From an uncultured Roseburia sp. (lineage in GTDB: Bacteria; Bacillota; Clostridia; Lachnospirales; Lachnospiraceae): a DNA stretch of 64,000 nucleotides. This document shows, in pieces, positions 7,550 through 16,557 of the stretch. The translations under genes and the position numbers were made by a program. The stretch spans positions 62,001 through 126,000 of the forward strand of contig UQNW01000006.1 in assembly GCA_900542495.1 (NCBI GenBank), given 5' to 3'. The notes under the pieces are model-generated. The model saw nothing but the letters and a program-made list of their open reading frames with translations, did no database searches and had not been told where the DNA came from. Within the stretch, counting starts at the first letter, position 1, and each line of letters starts with the position of its first letter.

Positions 7550-9463
7550 TTACTTTAAATTTTCCAGTTCTTCCATCCAGATCCTTGCGGACGCATCCGA
7601 CGGCATACGCAGATCTCCACGCGGAGAAACAGCAACACTACCAACCTTCGGTCCGTCCGGCAGGCAGGAACGTTTGAACTGCTGTGCAAAAAATCTGCGG
7701 TAAAATGTTTTTAACCATTTCAAAATCGTCTCATCATCATAGGTTCCGGCAAACGCAATCTTTGCCAGACGATAGATTTTTGCCGGAGCATAGCCAAGAC
7801 GGAGCATATGATACAGATAAAAATCATGCAGCTCATAAGGTCCGACCAGATCCTCGGTTTTCTGGGAAATCTTTCCGTCCTCCGGCGGCAGAAGTTCCGG
7901 TGAAACCGGTGTATCCAAAACATCTAACAGAACCGCCTCCAGCTTTTCATCGCCACAGGTATCCGCATAGTAACGAACCAGATGACGCACTAAGGTCTTT
8001 GGCACCGATGCATTCACCGCATACATCGACATATGATCTCCGTTGTAAGTCGCCCAGCCAAGCGCCAGTTCCGACAGATCCCCGGTACCAATGACCATGC
8101 CGCCAGTCTTATTGGCAATATCCATAAGAATCTGCGTTCTCTCACGTGCCTGTCCGTTCTCATAAGTCACATCATGCACCTTCGGGTCCTGTCCGATATC
8201 ACGGAAATGGATATTGACCGCATCCTTGATACTTACTTCCATAAAATCTGCATTGAGGCATTTGATCAGGCTCACCGCATTGTCATAAGTGCGGTCCGTT
8301 GTTCCAAAACCAGGCATTGTCACTGCCTTGATATTCTGATGATCCATGCCAAGCAGATCAAATGCTCGTACAGTCACAAGCAATGCCAGCGTGGAATCCA
8401 GACCACCGGAGATACCGATCACAGCAGATTTGCAATGCGTATGCTCCAGACGTTTTTTCAATCCCATCGCCTGAATGGATAAAATCTCATCACAGCGGCG
8501 CTCTCTGTCTGTCTTGCTTCCCGGAACGAACGGCATCGGATCGATGTATCTAGTCAGCTCTGTTTCTTCTATTTTCAGTGCAAACGGAATTTCGCTGTAA
8601 CCGTCTGCCCTTGTCTCAAATGTCGTCATTCTGCGACGCTCCGCATTCAGGCGCAAAACATCAATTTCCGAATAAATGGCTTCATTTGCAAAACGTTTTG
8701 CTTTCTTTAAAATTCTTCCGTTTTCCGCAATGATATTATGCGCGGAATAAACCACATCCTGCGTGGACTCACCGTCTCCGGCACTCGCATAAATATAGCC
8801 GCAGAGAAGTCTTGCGGACTGACCGCCCACTAACTCCTCCCGGTACATATCTTTTCCGGTTGTCTCATCAGATGCTGACAGATTGACAATGACATTCGCA
8901 CCATTTAAAGCATGACGGATGCTTGGCGGTTCCGGCGTCCAGAGATCTTCGCAAAGTTCCACACCAATCTTTAACTCCGGCATTGTCTGACAGGTAAATA
9001 ACAGTTTTTTACCCATAGGAACCGTTACTTCTTCTCCAAGCCTTACCTGCACGAGCTCGTCCATTCCTCTTGTGAAATGTCTTGCCTCGTAAAATTCATT
9101 ATAGTTTGGCAGATATGTTTTCGAAACCAGACCGAGCACTTTGCCATTGCTCACAGCGGCAGCCACATTATAAAGCTTGCCATTGTACTCTATCGGAAGT
9201 CCCACAAACACGATGCAGTCCAGCGCAAATGTAAATGCGGCGATCTCAAGAAGTGACTGTCTCGCCTCACGCAGCATTTTCTCCTGCAAAAAGAGGTCAC
9301 TGCACGTATAACCGGTGATGCAGAGTTCCGGAAGCACAATGATCTTAGCGCCCCCCTTCTCCGCTTTTTTGATTTCCGCACAGATCAACGCTGTATTTTC
9401 TTTGGTATCCGCTACTACAATTTTCGGGGTGACTGCTGCCACCTTGACAAATCCCTGTCTCAC
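7550..9463 (-). CDS. nadE: Glutamine-dependent NAD+ synthetase
   Basis: 637 residues, the usual length for the two-domain enzyme. Residues 1-280 are a nitrilase-type glutaminase with the Glu in VLPELCITGYT and the Cys in GVELCEDLW. Residues about 330-600 are the NAD synthetase with the PP-loop GISGGLDSTLAL. It makes NAD+ from deamido-NAD+, ATP and glutamine in the cytoplasm. The GTG start overlaps the hslO stop by one base, a sign of translational coupling. The aldo/keto reductase follows 15 bases downstream. Confidence 0.95.
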   Translation of the reverse strand: MRQGFVKVAAVTPKIVVADTKENTALICAEIKKAEKGGAKIIVLPELCITGYTCSDLFLQEKMLREARQSLLEIAAFTFALDCIVFVGLPIEYNGKLYNVAAAVSNGKVLGLVSKTYLPNYNEFYEARHFTRGMDELVQVRLGEEVTVPMGKKLLFTCQTMPELKIGVELCEDLWTPEPPSIRHALNGANVIVNLSASDETTGKDMYREELVGGQSARLLCGYIYASAGDGESTQDVVYSAHNIIAENGRILKKAKRFANEAIYSEIDVLRLNAERRRMTTFETRADGYSEIPFALKIEETELTRYIDPMPFVPGSKTDRERRCDEILSIQAMGLKKRLEHTHCKSAVIGISGGLDSTLALLVTVRAFDLLGMDHQNIKAVTMPGFGTTDRTYDNAVSLIKCLNADFMEVSIKDAVNIHFRDIGQDPKVHDVTYENGQARERTQILMDIANKTGGMVIGTGDLSELALGWATYNGDHMSMYAVNASVPKTLVRHLVRYYADTCGDEKLEAVLLDVLDTPVSPELLPPEDGKISQKTEDLVGPYELHDFYLYHMLRLGYAPAKIYRLAKIAFAGTYDDETILKWLKTFYRRFFAQQFKRSCLPDGPKVGSVAVSPRGDLRMPSDASARIWMEELENLK

Positions 9464-10332
9464 TACTTTCTCATCTCCTTCAGCTCGTCAATGTCAAAAT
9501 GATATGCCTTATTACAGAACTGGCATTTTACTTCAATGGCTTCGCCATCACTGATAATATCGTCTAAATCTTTTTTGCTTAATGTCGCGATTGCACGTGA
9601 AACGCGCTCTTTGGAGCAGTCACAGTGAAACTCTGCCGGAAGCGTATCTGTAATTTCCAGACCAAACTCACCTAAGATGATCTCTAAAATCTGCTCCGGC
9701 GTATTTCCTTCTTCTAACATCTCTGTCACAGATTTGATCTCGCTGATTTTCTTTTCCAATGCATCCACGACCTCATCCGGTGTGAATGGCATGAGCTGGA
9801 TGATAAATCCTCCTGCCTGTTTGACAGAACCATCTACATCCACCAAAACACCTAAGCCGACGGCAGACGGAATCTGTTCGGAAGTTGCAAAGTAATAAGT
9901 CAGATCCTCTGCGATCTCTCCGGTCTGAAGTGCGATCTGTCCCACATATGGCTCTTTTAATCCCATGTCCTTGATCACACTCATAACACCAAGTCCAAGT
10001 GCGCCTCCTACATCAAGCTTACCCATGGCATTTGAAGGCAGTTCTACATCTGCCACTCTTGGGAATCCTTTTACATGTCCTGCAGAATCCGCTGTTACCG
10101 TAAGTCCCTGTGCTGGTCCCTGACACTGGATCTGTACGGTCAAAAGGTCTTTCTCACCCTTCATCATGGTTCCCATCATGGCAGCACCGGATAATAATCT
10201 TCCCAACGCTGCTGTGATCACAGGACTTGTGTTGTGATCTTTTCTCGCTTCCTCCACAATGTTTTTTGAAGTGATTGCAAATGCGCGGATCGAATGATCG
10301 GCTGCGGTTGCTCTTACAATATAATCGTTCAT
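9463..10332 (-). CDS. hslO: Redox-regulated chaperone Hsp33
   Basis: 289 residues, normal for Hsp33. The N-terminal core begins with IVRATAADHSIRAFAI and has the GPAQGLTVTAD stretch. The C-terminal redox switch has the CxC (HCDCS, about residue 238) and CxxC (CQFC, about residue 271) zinc-binding pairs. Under oxidative stress the zinc is released and the protein becomes a holdase. First gene of the hslO-nadE-akr unit, preceded by AGGAAAA and a repeat element. Confidence 0.95.
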   Translation of the reverse strand: MNDYIVRATAADHSIRAFAITSKNIVEEARKDHNTSPVITAALGRLLSGAAMMGTMMKGEKDLLTVQIQCQGPAQGLTVTADSAGHVKGFPRVADVELPSNAMGKLDVGGALGLGVMSVIKDMGLKEPYVGQIALQTGEIAEDLTYYFATSEQIPSAVGLGVLVDVDGSVKQAGGFIIQLMPFTPDEVVDALEKKISEIKSVTEMLEEGNTPEQILEIILGEFGLEITDTLPAEFHCDCSKERVSRAIATLSKKDLDDIISDGEAIEVKCQFCNKAYHFDIDELKEMRK

Positions 10333-10361
10333 GTTTTTCCTCTTTTCCTGTTATTTTATAT

Positions 10362-10586
10362 TAGGCAATTGCGAAACCCCTCATAATCTTCTTTCAATTG
10401 TTCAAAATTAACAAAAACATTCAAGACACGCTCTCGCTACGTGTCGCTCGCAGCGGTACTAAGAAGCCAGGCACAACTTTCCGTTGTACCAGCCTTCTAA
10501 GTACCGGCGGCTCCCCAGTGTCTTTCATGTCTTTTGTCAATTTTTCACAATTCAATTTAGGTTTTTATGGGTTTCGCAATTACCTA
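10362..10586. repeat. Palindromic repeat family A, copy 1 (MITE-like)
   Basis: About 225 bases bounded by inverted ends TAGGCAATTGCGAAACCC and TAGGTAATTGCGAAACCC. Inner blocks also pair, for example CGGTACTAAGAAG with CTTCTAAGTACCG. A clear homologue lies at 39216-39439 and a mini version near 24613-24682. The flanks TGTTATTTTATAT (10349-10361) and TGTTATTCTATAT (10587-10599) differ at one of 13 positions and look like a target duplication. No transposase is present. Confidence 0.7.
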
Positions 10587-10619
10587 TGTTATTCTATATT
10601 TTCTGTTATATCATATTCC

Positions 10620-11375
10620 TTAAATCACCTTCGGTCTTGCAATGATATACATGCGTTCACTCTCTGCCGTCACCGGATCATGGGTAAATGCGTCATACGC
10701 TGCCACAAACTCCATGCCTGCCTGCAAAAGCAGCGTTTTCACCTGCTCTAGTTCATAGGCTTTCTGATAATGAAGCTCCTCGTATTTCCGGTAGAGATCA
10801 TTTTTCTCCCGGATAAAAAGTGTCAGGTCATACTCATTGACCATCTCATCCTCGTAAAAATAATTATCCCAGATGAAACTGCTTTCCTCACGGTTTTCAC
10901 TGATCGTGCACTCGCCCATAAGATCCCTGTATTTGTGCACAGTGTTCAGATCAAAAATAAAGACTCCGTCCTCTGCCAGATATTTTTTCACAAGTTCAAA
11001 TACTTTTTTCAGATCTTCCGGTTCTAAAATATAGTTCATGGAATCACAGACGCTCACGATTGCCCGGATATTTCCGAATAATTCCAGTTCACGCATATCC
11101 TGAAGAAGATATAAAATATCATTCCGTTCTTCTTCCTCCTGACGCTCCCCTGCAATCTCCAACATCTCAGCGGAGTTATCCACTCCCACCATGTCATAGC
11201 CTGCATCTGCTAAAAGTCTCGTCATCTTTCCTGTTCCGCAGCCAAGCTCCACCACGGTTCCTTCTGTCACATTGTACTCCTGCAGCAGACCGGTCAGATA
11301 ACTGCTCCATTCCTCATAAGGTACATTATCCATGAAAAGATCATATACCTGTGCAAAACTGCTGTATGCTTCCAA
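10620..11375 (-). CDS. Class I SAM-dependent methyltransferase
   Basis: 251 residues with the Rossmann methyltransferase motif I VVELGCGTGKMTRLL near residue 42, followed by the acidic GVDNSAEML and the DMRELEL motif. C-terminal segments match small-molecule methyltransferases of the ubiE/type-11/25 kind. The substrate is unknown. The start is a TTG at 11375, preceded by AAGGAGAG at a suitable distance. A stand-alone cytoplasmic gene between repeat A and a divergent membrane-protein gene. Confidence 0.85.
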   Translation of the reverse strand: MEAYSSFAQVYDLFMDNVPYEEWSSYLTGLLQEYNVTEGTVVELGCGTGKMTRLLADAGYDMVGVDNSAEMLEIAGERQEEEERNDILYLLQDMRELELFGNIRAIVSVCDSMNYILEPEDLKKVFELVKKYLAEDGVFIFDLNTVHKYRDLMGECTISENREESSFIWDNYFYEDEMVNEYDLTLFIREKNDLYRKYEELHYQKAYELEQVKTLLLQAGMEFVAAYDAFTHDPVTAESERMYIIARPKVI

Positions 11376-11411
11376 TTTTTTCTCTCCTTGATTATTTTTT
11401 CACAAACCCTT

Positions 11412-11427
11412 ATACTACAAGTAGTAT
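11412..11427. promoter_or_regulatory. Inverted repeat ATACTAC-AA-GTAGTAT
   Basis: Perfect 7-base arms with a 2-base centre, 19 bases before the start codon of the membrane protein gene and between divergent genes. It could be an operator. No regulator is identified. Confidence 0.3.
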
Positions 11428-11445
11428 TTTAAAGTGAGGTTTTTT

Positions 11446-12489
11446 ATGCCCGAGAATTACGACCATTATATCACAAAAAACATAAAAGCATTATATAAAC
11501 GGCGACTTTTTTCACCAATTGTATATCTGATCATTGTGATCGTCCTATGGCATGTATTTTCACTGACGGATCTTTTATTTCCGGTGCATCTGACGGATGA
11601 TGTCCCACTGGAATCCGCCTACCGGAATGACGCTGCCAACATGCATACCACACTGACAGATTTAAAATTCACCGGATACACCAGAAGCAACTTTGCCGGG
11701 ACTTCCGGTTATTATTATTACACAATCCGGAACGGAGAATGTATCATTGTCCTGCTTTCTCCTTCTACCTGTGAAGAAGGGCTTCCTTCCATTGATGAAG
11801 TAAAATTTACCGGAAAAATCAAAAAGTCCTCTGAATCTTTCCATGCACTATTAAAAAATATGGCGGAAGATTTAAGCTGGACAGAAAGCGGTATTCATAG
11901 TAGGGTATCCGGATATTATATCAGTGAACCGGATTACAATCGTACCATAAATACGATTCTTTTTACAGTCATATTTGGTACAAGTATTTATGCGATTCTT
12001 TGTCTTGGGCTTTATATTCTGTTTATTTTCTTTCCGGTACTCTCGCCGTGCTGTCAGGATCTCGCCCTGTTTGGCAATCCGAAGAAACTGCTAGAGCAGG
12101 CGGAAGAAGAACTTGCAACACTTCCTCAGTTAGCAACCGAGGATATGTTTATCACAGAACATTATTTTATTGAAACCTCTATTTATGGAAATGCGATTAT
12201 CCCGATTGACCAGATTATATGGATTTATAAGTACTCCACTCTCCATAAGTTTTTCTGGTATCATTTCAGCATTTCCTATACGCTGCATATCAGCGCCAAC
12301 AAGCATCTGTATATCCAGTGCCCGAAAAATATCAAATCTGATATTGACGGTATTATGGATTACCTTGCGGAAGCTAACCACAATATTCTCGTTGGATTCA
12401 ATGAGAAAAATCGATTGGAAGTGCAGAAAATTCAGGGCACGCCGATGAATTTTGAGAAATTTATTGCATTTTTGAAGAAGCGGATTTAA
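11446..12489 (+). CDS. Unknown membrane protein with two helices
   Basis: 347 residues. One hydrophobic helix near residues 22-45, an extracellular-type loop of about 130 residues, and a second hydrophobic segment near 175-205 are followed by a C-terminal cytoplasmic region of about 140 residues that may be a PH-like fold (TSIYGNAIIPIDQIIWIYKY). I recognise no enzyme motif. The ATG at 11446 is preferred because GTGAGG sits 6 bases upstream. An in-frame GTG at 11434 is part of that site. Similar small families are common and uncharacterised in Lachnospiraceae. Confidence 0.7.
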   Translation: MPENYDHYITKNIKALYKRRLFSPIVYLIIVIVLWHVFSLTDLLFPVHLTDDVPLESAYRNDAANMHTTLTDLKFTGYTRSNFAGTSGYYYYTIRNGECIIVLLSPSTCEEGLPSIDEVKFTGKIKKSSESFHALLKNMAEDLSWTESGIHSRVSGYYISEPDYNRTINTILFTVIFGTSIYAILCLGLYILFIFFPVLSPCCQDLALFGNPKKLLEQAEEELATLPQLATEDMFITEHYFIETSIYGNAIIPIDQIIWIYKYSTLHKFFWYHFSISYTLHISANKHLYIQCPKNIKSDIDGIMDYLAEANHNILVGFNEKNRLEVQKIQGTPMNFEKFIAFLKKRI

Positions 12490-12512
12490 AAAGAACATAG
12501 GTCACCAAGGAA

Positions 12513-12550
12513 ACGAAAACACCAGGCAGAAACATCTGTCCGGTGTTTTT
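12513..12550 (+). terminator. Terminator
   Basis: ACACC-GGCAGA pairs with TCTG-CCGGTGT, followed by TTTTT, directly after the plus-strand membrane gene. Confidence 0.75.
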
Positions 12551-12558
12551 CTGTTTGT

Positions 12559-13335
12559 TTACGATTGTGGCGTAATCGTGTTTTTTGTTTTGATTGCACC
12601 AACTAAACCGCCATAACAGTTATGGAACTGCATTTGTTTTGTTTCGTTCTTTTCGTTTTCGAACTCTAATGTAATGCGTTTCTTTGTTACCTTGACAACA
12701 CGAACGTTATTTAGGATGATATAGCCAACGGTTCGTCCATTCTGAGTTGAAATCTCCTGAAAAGCGTATTTGTTTACTTTCATGTCGATCCATTTATCTG
12801 CTTTCGATGCATTAAACTCTTTCGCAGAACCGAAATAAATTGCATCCAAAACATCAGTTAACGTGGCACTAAACACAGATGTATCCTGTCTTTGTTTCCT
12901 AATTTCATTTTCCATGGACTGTATTTTTGATGCGACTTTGATATTATTCGGCATAGTTGCTGCCTGAGCGATAGAACCAGAAGGCATGTACAAGGGAGTT
13001 CCGGCAGCGGCTGGATTATACATCAATTTAATCGCATACCAATGATTATCTCGATTTATAAATGCGATTGACTTCGATATATTCTTTTCGTTATTTGTCT
13101 GTACGATTTTGTACACACTAAAGTAACCGAGCGAAAATAAACCCAAAATCATTGCTATTGGTTCTAACAATACAACGATTGCGTTTTCAGTTGCAATTCC
13201 ATAACAAAACGGACTAAAGAAAAGAACGAAGAAAAGAATCAATCCAATCGCCATATAGCCAAGACACGCAACAGCAGGGCATTCTTCCCAGAGCCCTTCT
13301 TTTTTAGTTTTCATATAAATTGTTTCGTTTTCCAT
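12559..13335 (-). CDS. Unknown membrane protein
   Basis: 258 residues. Two close hydrophobic helices occupy about residues 24-48 and 52-76, after a charged N-terminus. The rest (about 85-258) is soluble, with a coiled-coil-like stretch around NIKVASKIQSMENEIRKQ and a beta-rich C-terminus. No motif that I recognise. AAAGGA precedes the ATG. Cytoplasmic membrane location is inferred. The gene lies upstream of a truncated small membrane gene on the same strand but is probably separate. Confidence 0.65.
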   Translation of the reverse strand: MENETIYMKTKKEGLWEECPAVACLGYMAIGLILFFVLFFSPFCYGIATENAIVVLLEPIAMILGLFSLGYFSVYKIVQTNNEKNISKSIAFINRDNHWYAIKLMYNPAAAGTPLYMPSGSIAQAATMPNNIKVASKIQSMENEIRKQRQDTSVFSATLTDVLDAIYFGSAKEFNASKADKWIDMKVNKYAFQEISTQNGRTVGYIILNNVRVVKVTKKRITLEFENEKNETKQMQFHNCYGGLVGAIKTKNTITPQS

Positions 13336-13396
13336 AAGAATAAATCCTTTCGTTTAATAATCATAAGAATAACAAAATATGAGTGTATATACAACA

Positions 13397-13426
13397 GAAG
13401 GACACCAGATTTTGTTTCTGGCGTCC
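13397..13426. terminator. Hairpin between small membrane genes
   Basis: GGACACCAGA pairs with TCTGGCGTCC around TTTTGTT. It follows the truncated minus-strand gene but lacks a strong T-run on that strand. Confidence 0.45.
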
Positions 13427-13438
13427 TCGTTTTGTATA

Positions 13439-13657
13439 TTAGGCTCCAAGTTCGTCTTCTTTTTCTTTGTTATATCGGAACAATGTCAAGAATAAGCCGA
13501 ATGCTGCAGTACCTGCTGGAATCAGTCCAACAAATTCATAAGCATTTGCATTTGTTACAACGATACCAAGTAATACTGCAATGATTTTTCCGATAACATA
13601 GCCGAGAGCAAGACCAAGCAACAACCAAGATTTTTCAGAGTCTTATCTCCATAGCTC
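13439..13657 (-). pseudogene. Truncated, frameshifted small membrane protein gene
   Basis: The readable C-terminal 61 codons (from a TTG at 13624) encode two hydrophobic helices and a charged tail ending KEKEDELGA. Upstream the frame is broken. One frame reads GDKTLK and the other continues SWLLLGLALGYVIGK, and one extra A in the A-run would join them as GDKTLKKSWLLLG. Further upstream the sequence is replaced by a half copy of repeat family B whose boundary lies at about 13653-13657. No start codon or ribosome site of its own is left. Probably a dead fragment, although translation from the TTG is not excluded. Confidence 0.5.
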
Positions 13658-13788
13658 ACAAAGAAAATAATATTTGTTTGTACGATTTTCTTTTATTCTA
13701 CATTGTGACTGACTTGTGCATGGACTATATAATCTGTCCTGCTTTACATTGTGAGTGCAGCCACAAAATCTGCTGATTTACATTACTA
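13653..13788 (-). repeat. Palindromic repeat family B, half copy
   Basis: On the minus strand this stretch matches the left half of the complete element at 41690-41986. Shared blocks are CAGATTTTGTGGCT, GCACAAGTCAGTCAC, ATCGTACAAACAAATAT and TTTGTGAGCT. It ends exactly where the truncated small gene begins, as if the element had inserted or recombined there and lost its other half. Confidence 0.65.
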
Positions 13789-13798
13789 CTCTCCTCTT

Positions 13799-14332
13799 TC
13801 AATCGTACATCTGTACCATAAGCCAGTGATCTTTGATTTTTTCAACCCTAACACAGTCTTTCATATATTCCATGGCTGTCTCATCCGTATAATAAACATA
13901 TCCTGACACTTCTGTATAGTCTGTCATAAAGAATATGACTGCACTTTCTTCTTTTCTTTGATAATTGACCGTTCCATGTGAGGTCAGCATCCAGTTACAG
14001 CCATCTATCATCTGATAATCCGTATCTTCCGGATAATTATTTAAAATGACTTCTGCCTCATTTTCATATTGATTCTGCAATATCATAAATCTCATACGCT
14101 CAAGACTCTGAAAGAGCAAAGGAAATCGTCCTGGTCCAATTGCAAAATACAGTAAGATGATTATCGTAATATCTACGAGTAGCCATCTTTTTCTATGCCT
14201 TATCAAATCAATGACTGTAACACCTGCAAAAAGCAACAAGATAAAAAATCTCAGATATGTAAAGCCAAAGAGGAATAGCAATAGCAGTAATAAGCTTATA
14301 CATTTTTCGTATATTTTATATTTTCGTTCCAT
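13799..14332 (-). CDS. Small membrane-associated protein, unknown
   Basis: 177 residues. Two N-terminal hydrophobic segments (about 12-32 and 47-65) are followed by a soluble C-terminal domain with NQYENEAEVILNNYP, DGCNWMLTSHG and VYYTDETAMEYMKDCV. A decayed second copy of this gene lies at 16558-16935, so the family is duplicated here. Function unknown. The first in-frame ATG is used. The ribosome site is weak (TTAGG). It belongs to a run of small, AT-rich, secreted or membrane genes on the same strand. Confidence 0.65.
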   Translation of the reverse strand: MERKYKIYEKCISLLLLLLFLFGFTYLRFFILLLFAGVTVIDLIRHRKRWLLVDITIIILLYFAIGPGRFPLLFQSLERMRFMILQNQYENEAEVILNNYPEDTDYQMIDGCNWMLTSHGTVNYQRKEESAVIFFMTDYTEVSGYVYYTDETAMEYMKDCVRVEKIKDHWLMVQMYD

Positions 14333-14335
14333 CCT

Positions 14336-14460
14336 AATTTCTTTCTACATCAGTAAGACAATACACCCAGCCACTATAAATGCAGCAATACCACTTTTGT
14401 TTCATCGTCCAATCCTGCATCAATCTCATCTAAAATGACAAATGAAGTCGACGGATTCAA
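14336..14460 (-). pseudogene. Two gene scraps: 3' end of a small membrane gene and an ABC-ATPase fragment
   Basis: 14336-14393 is a near copy of the last 20 or so codons and downstream bases of the 96-residue membrane gene at 15546-15836. Next to it, 14399-14460 on the minus strand encodes FVILDEIDAGLDDET, a recognisable Walker B/D-loop segment of an ABC transporter ATPase, with nothing else of that gene left. Both are remnants of past rearrangements. The ABC assignment rests on one motif. Confidence 0.5.
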
Positions 14461-14669
14461 ACTATTCCCTTTGTTCCTACTATTTTATTATGATCCGAAT
14501 CATTAACCGTTATTGCAGCTATCAAACTGACCTTGTTCGATGGTGTATTTCCCCAAACTTCTAATGTTAAAATTGTTCTTGGTGTTGCCGCTTGAATTGA
14601 TGTAGCCGAAAATCCTATACACAAAACTGCAACTAACAACATAACAATTACTTTTTTGTTTTTCTTCAT
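14457..14669 (-). CDS. Small secreted protein, unknown
   Basis: 70 residues, starting at the ATG at 14669, which has AAGGAG 6 bases upstream. Residues 1-29 are a classical signal peptide (Lys-rich start, MLLVAVLCIGFSATS core, cleavage near QAA). The mature part, about 40 residues, includes RTILTLEVWGNTPSNKVSL and looks beta-type. It may be truncated, because the ABC-ATPase scrap follows its stop codon directly. Starts 14 bases after the stop of the 123-residue gene, so the two are probably cotranscribed. Function unknown. Confidence 0.55.
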   Translation of the reverse strand: MKKNKKVIVMLLVAVLCIGFSATSIQAATPRTILTLEVWGNTPSNKVSLIAAITVNDSDHNKIVGTKGIV

Positions 14670-14682
14670 TCGCATCTCCTTT

Positions 14683-15054
14683 TCATTCACAGCACTGAAT
14701 CAATGTAACAATATCCAGCCTATCCATATCATTATATAAAGTCTTTTCCTTTATCCATAATCTCATAGAAATTCTTGTGCCTTTTTTCAAATCTGTAAAC
14801 TGAATCAGTTCATCATTAGTATTAACAATTTTTATCTGATCTGAATTATAAATTTGATAATTCTCTGTAAGTCCGCAAACATTCGTTCCATCACCCTTTA
14901 CTACTATTTTTCCACTATCAGCTTCTGTGATTACTCCCTCAAATGGAATATTTTTTAACGAAACTGTTGGTGAAAAAAATAATAATTTCACATTTACCAC
15001 TATACTGACTACAAACAGAACAATAAAAATGGCTAAACAAATTTTTTTCTTCAT
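14683..15054 (-). CDS. Small membrane-anchored protein, unknown
   Basis: 123 residues from the ATG at 15054, with AGGAG 5 bases upstream. A Lys-rich start and hydrophobic helix (about 5-27) act as a signal anchor. The extracytoplasmic remainder is beta-rich, with EGVITEADSGKIVVKGDGT and TDLKKGTRISMRLW. It resembles small OB/DUF3221-like accessory proteins, but I cannot assign a family. Upstream partner of the secreted 70-residue protein. Confidence 0.6.
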   Translation of the reverse strand: MKKKICLAIFIVLFVVSIVVNVKLLFFSPTVSLKNIPFEGVITEADSGKIVVKGDGTNVCGLTENYQIYNSDQIKIVNTNDELIQFTDLKKGTRISMRLWIKEKTLYNDMDRLDIVTLIQCCE

Positions 15055-15130
15055 AAGCTCTCCTATCAAATGAATATTCAGCTTTACAGGAAGTTAAAAT
15101 GATCGTTTAAGCGTGAAAATTATCTATAGT

Positions 15131-15472
15131 TTACATAAAACGTATTGCATTGATTCTTTTCTCTATTTCCCGCTTCATGGAACTGCTGACTCCAAAATCA
15201 ATCCCCATCACACCAAATCCATAACTTGAAAGAATATATGTTATTGTGGTCTTTTCATCCTCTAATTCTTCAAAAAAGAAGGTCGCCGTAGCACAAATAT
15301 TCGGATAAAGAAAATACCTCTCATATACCTGAACCAACACCTGTTTTCCACTAACACTTCTCTCTATTTCCCCACAAAAAGAAAATTTCCCTTTTCCTTT
15401 TTCCATTTCCTGACGAAAATTTTTCACTGCATCTTCAAATTTTTGTTCAATAAGCGTTGGTTCTTTTTCCAT
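15131..15472 (-). CDS. Small cytoplasmic protein, unknown
   Basis: 113 residues from the ATG at 15472 (GGAG 6 bases upstream; an ATG four codons earlier overlaps that site). No signal or membrane helix. The N-terminus is charged and helical. The middle, with VLVQVYERYFLYPNICATATFFFEEL, is beta-type. The C-terminus, with SSYGFGVMGIDFGVSSSMKREIEKRI, ends in a helix. It may belong to one of the DUF6054-like families of Firmicutes, which I cannot confirm. Confidence 0.5.
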   Translation of the reverse strand: MEKEPTLIEQKFEDAVKNFRQEMEKGKGKFSFCGEIERSVSGKQVLVQVYERYFLYPNICATATFFFEELEDEKTTITYILSSYGFGVMGIDFGVSSSMKREIEKRINAIRFM

Positions 15473-15545
15473 GATATTCTCCATATTTAGAAAGATTTTT
15501 ATTATTTACCATAACATTATCTCTTCATTCCATTCCAATTTCTTT

Positions 15546-15836
15546 CTATACAAGTAAAACAATACACCCTGCGACTATAAATGCAACAATACCAACGATC
15601 CGGCAAAAACGTGTCCATTTTAAATACTTCGTGCTGTCCTCCATTTTTCTGATATTCTGTAAAAGCAGCCAATAGTAGCATAGAAAAATAATAAACATAC
15701 TCACATAAGTAATGATTCCCGCTACATAAGGTGCTCCACTCAACTCTTGCATGATAATATTGGAAATGCAAATAATATACATCCATAATGCAAATGGAGT
15801 TACGATCAATATGTTTAACTTGCTATTTGTACCCAT
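15546..15836 (-). CDS. Small three-helix membrane protein
   Basis: 96 residues with hydrophobic helices at about 8-28, 37-58 and 78-96. AGGAGGGAAAGAGT precedes the ATG. No motif. The 3' end of a second copy survives at 14336-14393, so this gene too has been duplicated and lost in the region. Confidence 0.55.
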   Translation of the reverse strand: MGTNSKLNILIVTPFALWMYIICISNIIMQELSGAPYVAGIITYVSMFIIFLCYYWLLLQNIRKMEDSTKYLKWTRFCRIVGIVAFIVAGCIVLLV

Positions 15837-15895
15837 ACTCTTTCCCTCCTATTAATTGTTTCTGCATAACCGTTGACTTGTTTTCACTTTTCTTT

Positions 15896-16375
15896 TTAAA
15901 TTCCTATATCAGACGAATAATAGGTTTCTTGAATTGGATCCCAATATATATATTTTACGCTCCAAGATAATAATGTGCCTTCCTCGTCGTAATAATTAAT
16001 CGTAATTCTATCTGCATATTCATCTTCTATCTGATTGTCTGCATTCAGATAATAATTTACCTTACTGTATTTCGAAATGATATTACTTTGTACTCGTCCG
16101 TTCTCACATTCTACCTTACAATATGCAAACTCATCCTCCTGTGGAATATATTCAAGTTTCAGGTGATTCTCTCCATTTATATTTTCACACCAGAAATTTA
16201 CACCTCCACTGACTCCCAGATAGTCAGATGTAATCCTGTTCCATGAATACAATATATTCTCTTGTTCTTCTATGTCGTTCTTTTCTACAACAGTTGTTGC
16301 ATATATTTGCTGGTTATTATACCCTGATAATAATATGTTCACAGCAAAAGTCAGAAGGATAAGAAATATTTTCAT
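15896..16375 (-). CDS. Secreted protein, unknown
   Basis: 159 residues from the ATG at 16375 (AGAGG 8 bases upstream). The signal peptide is about residues 1-26 (KIFLILLTFAVNILLSG). It could be a lipoprotein-like signal, but there is no Cys at the cleavage site. The mature part is acidic, with Trp/Tyr-rich beta stretches such as RITINYYDEEGTLLSWSVKY. Unknown function. Another member of the accessory secreted-protein cluster. Confidence 0.55.
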   Translation of the reverse strand: MKIFLILLTFAVNILLSGYNNQQIYATTVVEKNDIEEQENILYSWNRITSDYLGVSGGVNFWCENINGENHLKLEYIPQEDEFAYCKVECENGRVQSNIISKYSKVNYYLNADNQIEDEYADRITINYYDEEGTLLSWSVKYIYWDPIQETYYSSDIGI

Positions 16376-16557
16376 AAATATGCCTCTCGTATTGTTCCTG
16401 CCTACTCGTATATCATCTGATTTCAGTGTATCATCATATATATTTTTTAACAATATTCAAATTATCTAATATTTAATCTGAATCTTTATGTACTTTATCA
16501 TGTGCTTGCATGAAAATGTTATTTAAAATTTAATTTTCTGTTCTAGCTCAAGTTTAT

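Noticed and set aside
6998..7558. Long open frame opposite the aldo/keto reductase.
   Set aside because: Its composition mirrors the coding strand of a well-supported enzyme and it has no recognisable protein features.
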